DNA of 64,000 nt from Plantago ovata (Eukaryota > Streptophyta > Magnoliopsida > Lamiales > Plantaginaceae), in NCBI GenBank assembly GCA_028274465.1, contig CM051458.1:88060085-88124084 (forward strand), given 5' to 3'. The position numbers were made by a program, and so were the translations under genes. Shown here one piece after another: positions 57,091 to 64,000 of this stretch. Numbering within the stretch: position 1 is the first letter of the stretch; every line of letters begins with the position of its first letter. The notes beneath the pieces are model-generated. The model was given only the letters and a program-made list of their open reading frames with translations. It was not told the DNA's origin and did not search any database.

Positions 57091-57730
57091 ACAATACATA
57101 CAAATAAACTATACACACCCACAAACCAAACAAATGAGGGAAACAACCATGACAAGAGTTTTTTCTTCCTCAACTCATTTCCAACCCTGCAAAGTTCTTC
57201 AAGATGAAATATATCAAAAGGATCCACCCCGTCAATTCATTGAGTATAGCATATTCCAAAACCGTTATGATTGTGGCGCTACCTAGCCCCCCGTCTAGTG
57301 TGTCTATCCTATTAATTAGCAGGAGACAGAGATCCAGGAATCTAATATTATTTTCACTTTTTTTTATCACGAGCCCTACTCGAATTTGTTCTAGCGAAAT
57401 GAGTCGGATTCGAATATAAATATTATGGGCTCAAGCTCGTACTCGAGCTTGACTTTTTCCTCATTCTCTTGACGAGCCGAGACTAAGGTTCGAATGTTAC
57501 TCATACTCTAGCTGAGCTCGACAATATTCAACTCGTTCAACAATATTATTTTTTTTATGTTATATATTATAGTCCTTATAATTGTATGAAAGATTTCATT
57601 TACCTTATCGTTCATGAAAAACATATTTGGCCCTATGGGTAAATCAAGTGGTATTTTAGAATATGGATTTTGCAACCGTACTTGCTTGTGAAATAAATAT
57701 TTACCTAGAAGCTAGCAAATAAAAATGGAA

Positions 57731-58084
57731 CGTTTGGCTCTCTTTTTATGTATCATTTTTAGAATAGATGGTTAGGGAGTTGGATAGGAAATGTTTTTGA
57801 GAATGAGAAAAATTAGTGTTTGTTATTATATTTTGTAGAGTTTAGAAAGTAAAAAAAGTAAAATGATGATGTGTAAAAATTAGTTATAGAAAGAGAAATG
57901 GAGATAATGGGTTATAGAGAGAGAAATAATATAGAGAGATAAATTATGAAGAAAAAAAAACAAAAAGGAAAAGGTTAAAAACCAAAAAAAAAAACGTGAA
58001 TAGTGTTGAGGGGTGGCTAAAAAGAGAGGCAAAGTTAATTTATGTTTTAGAACGGAACTCCCAAAATGAAAAGAGAGCCAAACG
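57731..58084. mobile_element. MITE, 354 bp, CGTTTGGCTCTC ends
   Basis: The left end CGTTTGGCTCTCTTTTTAT and the right end (reverse complement CGTTTGGCTCTCTTTTCAT) match in 18 of 19 bases. The interior is A-rich with GAGAGAAAT repeats and no coding frame. A target duplication is not obvious, so the superfamily is left open. Confidence 0.75.
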
Positions 58085-59607
58085 ATGTGAAAGGTTTTAT
58101 CTTTTCTTGTATTTTTTTTACATATATACCACTCTTGGAATTCTTTACTTCTTAGTTAATAACATTACATCAAATTCCAAATTGTGGTTGGGAAAGATTT
58201 TGAATATAATTTTTGTTTGGGTTTGTTTTACGAAAATATTTGAAATCATTTTAAAATTTTAGATAAGTTATGTGGATTTTATTTTAATTTATTTAGTGTT
58301 GATTTCGTAAAATAGAAAATATTTTAGTCAAATGTGTAACAAACAGAAATTGAAGATGTTTGATTGAATTATAATACAATAATTATTCAGGGGTAAAATT
58401 GGATCTTTGCTTTTTAATTCATAAAATAGTTAGATTTGTGGAGTTGTAACTAAAAAATATAACGGGTCCTGATATAAATTTAACTCTGAGAGGGATTAAT
58501 AAAATTGTGAGGGGTCCATTGTAAACCACCCATTCTTATATGTACTTATCATTTATCATGGTAATAAAGTGGACAGATATAATAAACTTTTCCCTAAAGT
58601 ACACACATATTTATATTCTATAATATTAGCTGTCACTAAATAATAAAGAAACACAGTGTGATGAGCATCATCGGGACTAATGACTAACAAATAAGTAGTG
58701 TTGGAATGCGAGTTGAGCTTTACCTGGCGACACACATGCTATAATGGTCGAGACAAAAGGTTTGTGACATCATGAGGGTAAGCCAACTCAAAAAAAATCA
58801 TCCTTACTCCTTAGTAAGGAGGGCTCAACTTGGTAAGGCTATAACTTGGCTCACTCGAGCACTTTTTTAAACTCGTTTTACTATTAAGCGGAGCATAGTC
58901 CGCATTGACAGAACTCAAGAGGACTGGTATGACTTGTAACATTGCACACATCCATACCACTCTATGTTTGATAATATGCCTTGAGAGTAGATTATTTATT
59001 GGAATATTTATTTACTTTTCCCTTTTCTATAACAAACTCAATTCAAGTTCAATTTGAATTCGACTCGTTTGAGCTAAACAAGTCAAGTTCAAATATAAAA
59101 ATATGACTATGATGAAATTGTTTTATTTAGAATATTTTATTACATTCTGAATTGACATTACTTTGAAGTTTAAACACACGTTTTGCCTTTGGACACTTGA
59201 ATGTAATTATTTACTATACCTCAGGGGCTGATTTTAGAATAGGTTGTTTAATTGGTGTTTAATGTAATAAATGAAGAAAATAGACCATAAATGAATGGTT
59301 ACATAGTGATTTGGCTGAAGTTCAAGCCCCTCATTCCATAATTGAAAAAAAAAAAAGAAAAAGAAAGGAAAAGGTAAACACAGAAAATAATCAAAATATG
59401 GATAGATACACTACGGATAGCTAGAGAAAAACAATTTACCAGAAAGAACAAAACAGGTAGCTAGCCTACTCCATATAAACAGAAAAGGAAAATTCACTGC
59501 AAACCCTACTCTTCTCCTTTCTTACACTACACTTTCAGACACCCCACAAATTTCTCCTGCACTTTCCATCAACCTCCCCAAAATCTATCAGTTTCAGTTT
59601 CATCCCA
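58085..59607. other. Intergenic and SWI3C leader
   Basis: AT-rich DNA without gene. From about 59490 the sequence becomes pyrimidine-rich (CTACTCTTCTCCTTTC, CACTTTCCATCAACC), as expected for the 5' UTR of the gene starting at 59608. No TATA box stands out. Confidence 0.5.
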
Positions 59608-62600
59608 ATGCCAGCTTCCTCTGCAGGTAACTACTTCTCTCCTAGCTGAGCTACTACCTGTAAATTTACTCGAAATTCGGAAATTGTTCAATTATCATCC
59701 CTTTTTGGCATGGGGGTTTGCAATATTCACCTGATTTAGTAACTCTTTTGATTCTCAGAGTCTTATGTATAATTGATCAGTAGCTATTGCCTGTTGGTGA
59801 AATGTGAGCTGAATTTCTTGATTTTTTTTATTTTTTTTGTTGATCTTGTTAATTTATTCCATGGTTTTCCCCTTTTTGTTTTCGTTAAAAGTGAACAGTA
59901 GGTGTGTGTGTATATATGCACTTAGTTCAGAAGTTAAGAATGAATGTAGTTCTGCGCTAGGTCTATTTGAGAGGTCAAATGTGTAAAAGAACTCTGGTTG
60001 TTTCGAATTCTACGTCTCAGTTTATTGTGAAGCACAGTTCTTCCCATGAATTCATAATGACATTGATGAAAATAGGCTAAAGGGTCAATAAAGTTGCGAT
60101 CATTGCTAATTGTATTCCCTTTTTCCTGATTCTTAAGAGGCGAGAGCAAGGTGGAGGAAGCGGAAAAGGGAGCAACGTGCAAGATATAAACAGAAAGGAA
60201 ATGAGAGTGAGGAAGTATATGAGGAAAATGAAGAAGAGGATGACCAGGATATGGACCCACCACAAAACCAGGAAACCGAGGATGATGACCAGAATCAAAA
60301 CGCCAATCGAGCAAACCAGAGACTGCGAGAGAAAGAGAGTGAAAAGTTGGCTGATGGCGGGGTAAGGATTTCTGAGTTCCCGATTGCAATTAAGAAGGTG
60401 GTGAGTAGGCCTCACTCGTCAGTTTTTGGAATTGTGGAAGCAGAGAGGGCTGCATTAACTGGCGAGAGCAGGATTCAGGGCCATGGTGGTACGCCGGTAT
60501 TGGAGAATGTTTCTTATGGACAGTTGCAGGCACTCTCTGCCGTGCCTCGCAATAGTGCTGCTCTGTCAGCTACTGGTTTAGATGAGACTGCCAGTGGCAA
60601 TGGGAGTGTTTCATATGTGATTGAACCACCCAAGATAGTTGCAGGCCGTGGAGTTACTATGAGGCTTGGTGCTGCAGCCCGTACTCATGTTTTACCAGCT
60701 CATTCAGGTTGCTTCCGACTCCTGCTGATTTTTATTTATTTTTTTACTTGTTAATTTCCTAGGTAATTACGTTTGTTTCTATCATTGCTGCCCTTCATGA
60801 AACTGCATATATTTGTGATAATTTATCCTTTCTGGTTATTCTTCATTGAGAAAGTTGGTAACTTTGCATCTTAAATCTAATATCAAATGTGTACTTCACC
60901 AATTGCATATTTCCCATAGGAATTTCGATGAGTGAATATTCTCTCCCACTCACCCTCCCCTTAATAAGAACATTATGCACATATAGTCTTTAATACGTGT
61001 GTTTATATTTATACATGAATGTATACTACGTATATTACCAATGAATATGTATCTCCTACATCTTGGGGTAATTCATGACTCTGTACATTCCATATAGGTG
61101 AAACCTTTACTATTGCGTTACTTTCGGTTGGTTTATAATGAGATTGCATATCATAATCGATCTTCTGTGATTATGGTGTCAAACAGCCTGGTTTTTACCA
61201 AATTCAGTGCATAGACTGGAGAGACAAGTGGTGCCACATTTTTTCACTGGAAAATTAACTGAACATACTCCTGAAAAGTACATGGACATTCGGAATCTCA
61301 TTGTTGCCAAGTATTTGGAGAATCCAGAGAAACATATCTCTGTTTCGGATTGCAGAAACCTGGTTGCTGGTCTCTACATTGACGATTTGACTCGGATTAT
61401 ACGGTTTCTTGATCATTGGGGGATCATCAACTATTGTGCAAGTCCTCTTAAGCCCGAACCCTGGAAGGAGGGCACATATTTGTGTGAAAACTCAAATAAT
61501 GAACTTTGTGTGCCTTCAGCTGTTTTGAAATCTATAGACAGTTTACTCCAGTTTGACAAGCCAAAATGCAGGCTCAAGGCTACTGATATTTATCCTGAAC
61601 TTGCTAGTGAACGTGATGATGAATCTGACCTTGACAGTACTATCAGAGAACAATTGATTGATGGTAGATGTCACTGTTGTTCCCGCTCTATTCCTGCTTT
61701 TTGGTATCAATCCCAGAAGGAGGTAAATGCCATAGTTTCGGCTTGTTAGCTCACCCTGTTTGAATTTTTGTATCTTATTTGGCATGTCATATATTGTCTT
61801 TCACACATTTTTTTTTGGTTTTTTTATTTTTTATCTTAATAAGTAGTACTTGTTGCTATTTCATGTGATTGCTTGTTGCTGATCAGTAGTGGCGCAAATC
61901 TTTCTTTTTTTTTGTGCCAATGTCTATACATGTCATGTTTCCTGTTCATTGGTCTTTAGACATTGTATCTATCTATTTGTTTGGGTGAGTGAGAATCGAT
62001 GTTCATCTTCTTTCGAATTATGTATTGGTCTTGATTTTGCTCTGTGGTGTTTAAGATTATGTACGGGGTTTATACTTTAAACATTTAGAAAAAAAATCAG
62101 GTATAAACAAATGCAGTTTTTCGTGGTTCCAAATTTAAGATTGAGCAAGAATCAGGTCAAGGAAGAGGAAGTTTGCTTCTAAGTTTTACTTGAACTTTGA
62201 ACAGAATATTGGTGCCTTGTGTGATTAGTTCAGAAACTTTCTCAATTCCTGGAAAAATCATGAAACATGAATAATGCAATTTTTGGTAAATAAGGATTCA
62301 TGCAATAGTTTTGAGAATTAAATCAGCATTGGTCATGGTTGATCTGAAAATGATTCCAATTCCTTGCTTATAGCACGGCAAGTGGCAGAGTTCTCATAGG
62401 CTGAAATTATCTCCCAAAGGCATATGGGCTTGCAATCTATGGATGAGTTATACCTATGTCATGGTAACTAGGCAAATTAATAACAAATGTTACAATTCGT
62501 TTGGAACTAATAAGGTCTCCCAATTTACCTAATCAGATGCACACATCTAACAATTGTGAATCTCTATTTTACTTTTGCTTATAATGCACTCTGATCCAAT

Positions 62601-64000
62601 TCAAAGACATACTCTTCGTAAATATTTACATTTACTAAGCTATTGATCTGCTATCGTTGACAACATTCTGCCATGAGTGATGAATAATAATTCTTCTTAA
62701 ACCACCTTGCTGGGGAATCTTTATTTTTGTGAGGTGATGGCTGAAGATTCATATGGGCGGTTACACCTTTAGAGTGCTTTTCTTTCAAAATATGAAAGCA
62801 ATGAACCGTTAATTTTTGTTTCTGTGAGGTGGATGGCCACAGATTTGTACTGATGATCACACCCTTGGAGTGTTTATTATTCTTCTTTTAAATATTCTTT
62901 TTATGCAAATTTAGAAGTAAATTGGTGTTGTATTCCTGCTCAACATATGTATATTGTAGCTAACTAGATGCTTTTCACAGGATGATTTAGTATTGTGTTT
63001 GGACTGCTTTCACGAGGGTAGATTTGTTGCTGGTCATTCCAGCCTAGATTTTGTGAAATTCATCCCCACAGAGAATTATGAAACTGTGGATGGAGATAGT
63101 TGGACTGACCAGGAAACATTACTGCTGCTTGAGGGGATGCAAATGTACAATGAAAACTGGAACAAAATTGCCGTGCATGTTGGCTCAAAGTCAAAACCAC
63201 AGTGCATTCTTCATTTTCTACGTCTTCCTCTTGATGGTGCTTCACTGGACTTTGTTGATGTTCCAGGCACAAGTAGTTCATCGACATTACAGAGTCCTGA
63301 CAATAATGTAAAACTAGAGCAAAATTCAAATGGTAGGTGTTTATCATTGCAATTCATTTTTATTTTTTCCTGCATATGGAGATGGGCAATGACTTAATGT
63401 TCAGCATTATCATAATGCAGGATTCAGTCTGCATGGAATTGATTCTGAAAGCAAATTTCCTTTCTTTAATTCTGGAAATCCAGTAATGAATCTCGTAAGT
63501 ATTCGACTTGAATCAGACTTGGGTATACAAAGTGAATTTTCTTGTCTTCCCAACTGGTTTGTTGGTCCCTTCTCCTTGTGTCTTTATACTGTAATTATTA
63601 CTTTGAACTTTGTGTACTATAGGTATAAATATGGATAATACATACTCTCTTTGCCCCCCCCCCCCCCCCCCCCCCCGCTCCAAAAGGTTAGAAACCTTTG
63701 GGAGCACGGAGATCAAGGGATATTGGCTTTATGTGTGGTATATGTTAAATAATGAGCAGAAGTTATTGAGTAAGTGGGATATAATGAATTGTTAAAGTTT
63801 CAAGGAATGAATTGTTATACTTGATAGTGGGTGGAAAATAAAATAATGTAGTGTTGCGACTTTTAGGTGGTAACCTTGTACGTGCGACACGGAAATTTGT
63901 AACCTCTAGAGCAGAATGGAGGGAGTATAAATTTATAAAAGCATATGTGATGCATGTGTGCATGAGTGGGTTGGATATAACCACACTAAATCTATATATA
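59608..64000 (+). CDS. SWI3C: SWI/SNF subunit SWI3C, 5' part (gene runs off the window)
   Basis: Exons are 59608-59626, 60138-60707, 61187-61722, 62981-63332 and 63421-63494, all in phase, giving 517 residues so far. The start MPASSA and a basic ARWRKRKREQ segment followed by an acidic EEE/DDD region match the SWI3C N-terminus. The conserved stretch LENVSYGQLQALSAVP follows. The SWIRM domain is in exon 3 (HRLERQVVPHFF to FLDHWGIINYC). A ZZ-type zinc finger spans exons 3-4 (CHCCSRSIP..CLDCFHEGRF) and SANT is at about 414-460 (WTDQETLLLLEGMQMYNENW, PQCILHFLRLP). The last exon seen ends NSGNPVMNL. SWI3C is a core subunit of BRM-containing chromatin remodelling complexes in the nucleus. The C-terminal coiled-coil half should lie right of the window; the last 506 bases are intron. 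Confidence 0.93.
63654..63676. repeat. Poly(C) run, 23 bases
   Basis: Twenty-three consecutive C inside the SWI3C intron after exon 5. Homopolymers of this length are prone to sequencing and assembly error. Confidence 0.95.

Overview
This is a eukaryotic nuclear window from a flowering plant, almost certainly a eudicot. The genes are intron-rich with GT..AG junctions and AT-rich introns. The families are plant-specific: a type-A response regulator, DOG1-domain proteins, a KIN-7 kinesin and SWI3C. Much of the intergenic DNA is MITEs, SINEs, LINE tails and Copia elements. I cannot name the species from sequence alone.

Layout, left to right. (1) 2.8-4.5 kb: a five-exon type-A cytokinin response regulator (+). 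(2) 4.5-10.7 kb: gene-free, with a minisatellite, two related MITEs and a roughly 1-kb fold-back element whose core is a GC-rich palindromic array. (3) 10.8-25.8 kb: three dispersed DOG1-domain paralogues on + (one with an intron, one intronless, one broken). They are separated by LINE-like fragments with AAT tails, an 8-bp-TSD hAT MITE, Tourist-like MITEs (one carrying a nested retroposon with a 17-bp TSD) and degenerate tandem repeats. (4) 26.6-27.9 kb: a YIF1 membrane-trafficking gene (-). (5) 30.4-31.7 kb: a decayed F-box/LRR gene. (6) 32.0-37.1 kb: a young, full-length Copia element. It has TCTCA..TGAGA ends, a CAGGT TSD, an intact pol and almost no gag. (7) 37.4-39.9 kb: a ten-exon ALDH3 (+). 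(8) 40.4-41.7 kb: an Hsp40 C-terminal-domain protein without a J domain (-). (9) 43.0-56.2 kb: a 23-exon KIN-7 kinesin (-) with a one-base frameshift in exon 18; a SINE and an old LTR remnant sit in its large intron. (10) 59.6 kb to the right edge: the 5' part of SWI3C (+), incomplete at the window end.

Apart from the three DOG1 paralogues the genes are unrelated housekeeping or signalling genes; there is no operon or biosynthetic cluster. The most unusual structures are the fold-back element with its palindromic array, the Copia element with non-TG..CA ends and pol reading into its own LTR, and the kinesin frameshift. Exon coordinates were read by hand from splice signals, phase and family conservation.
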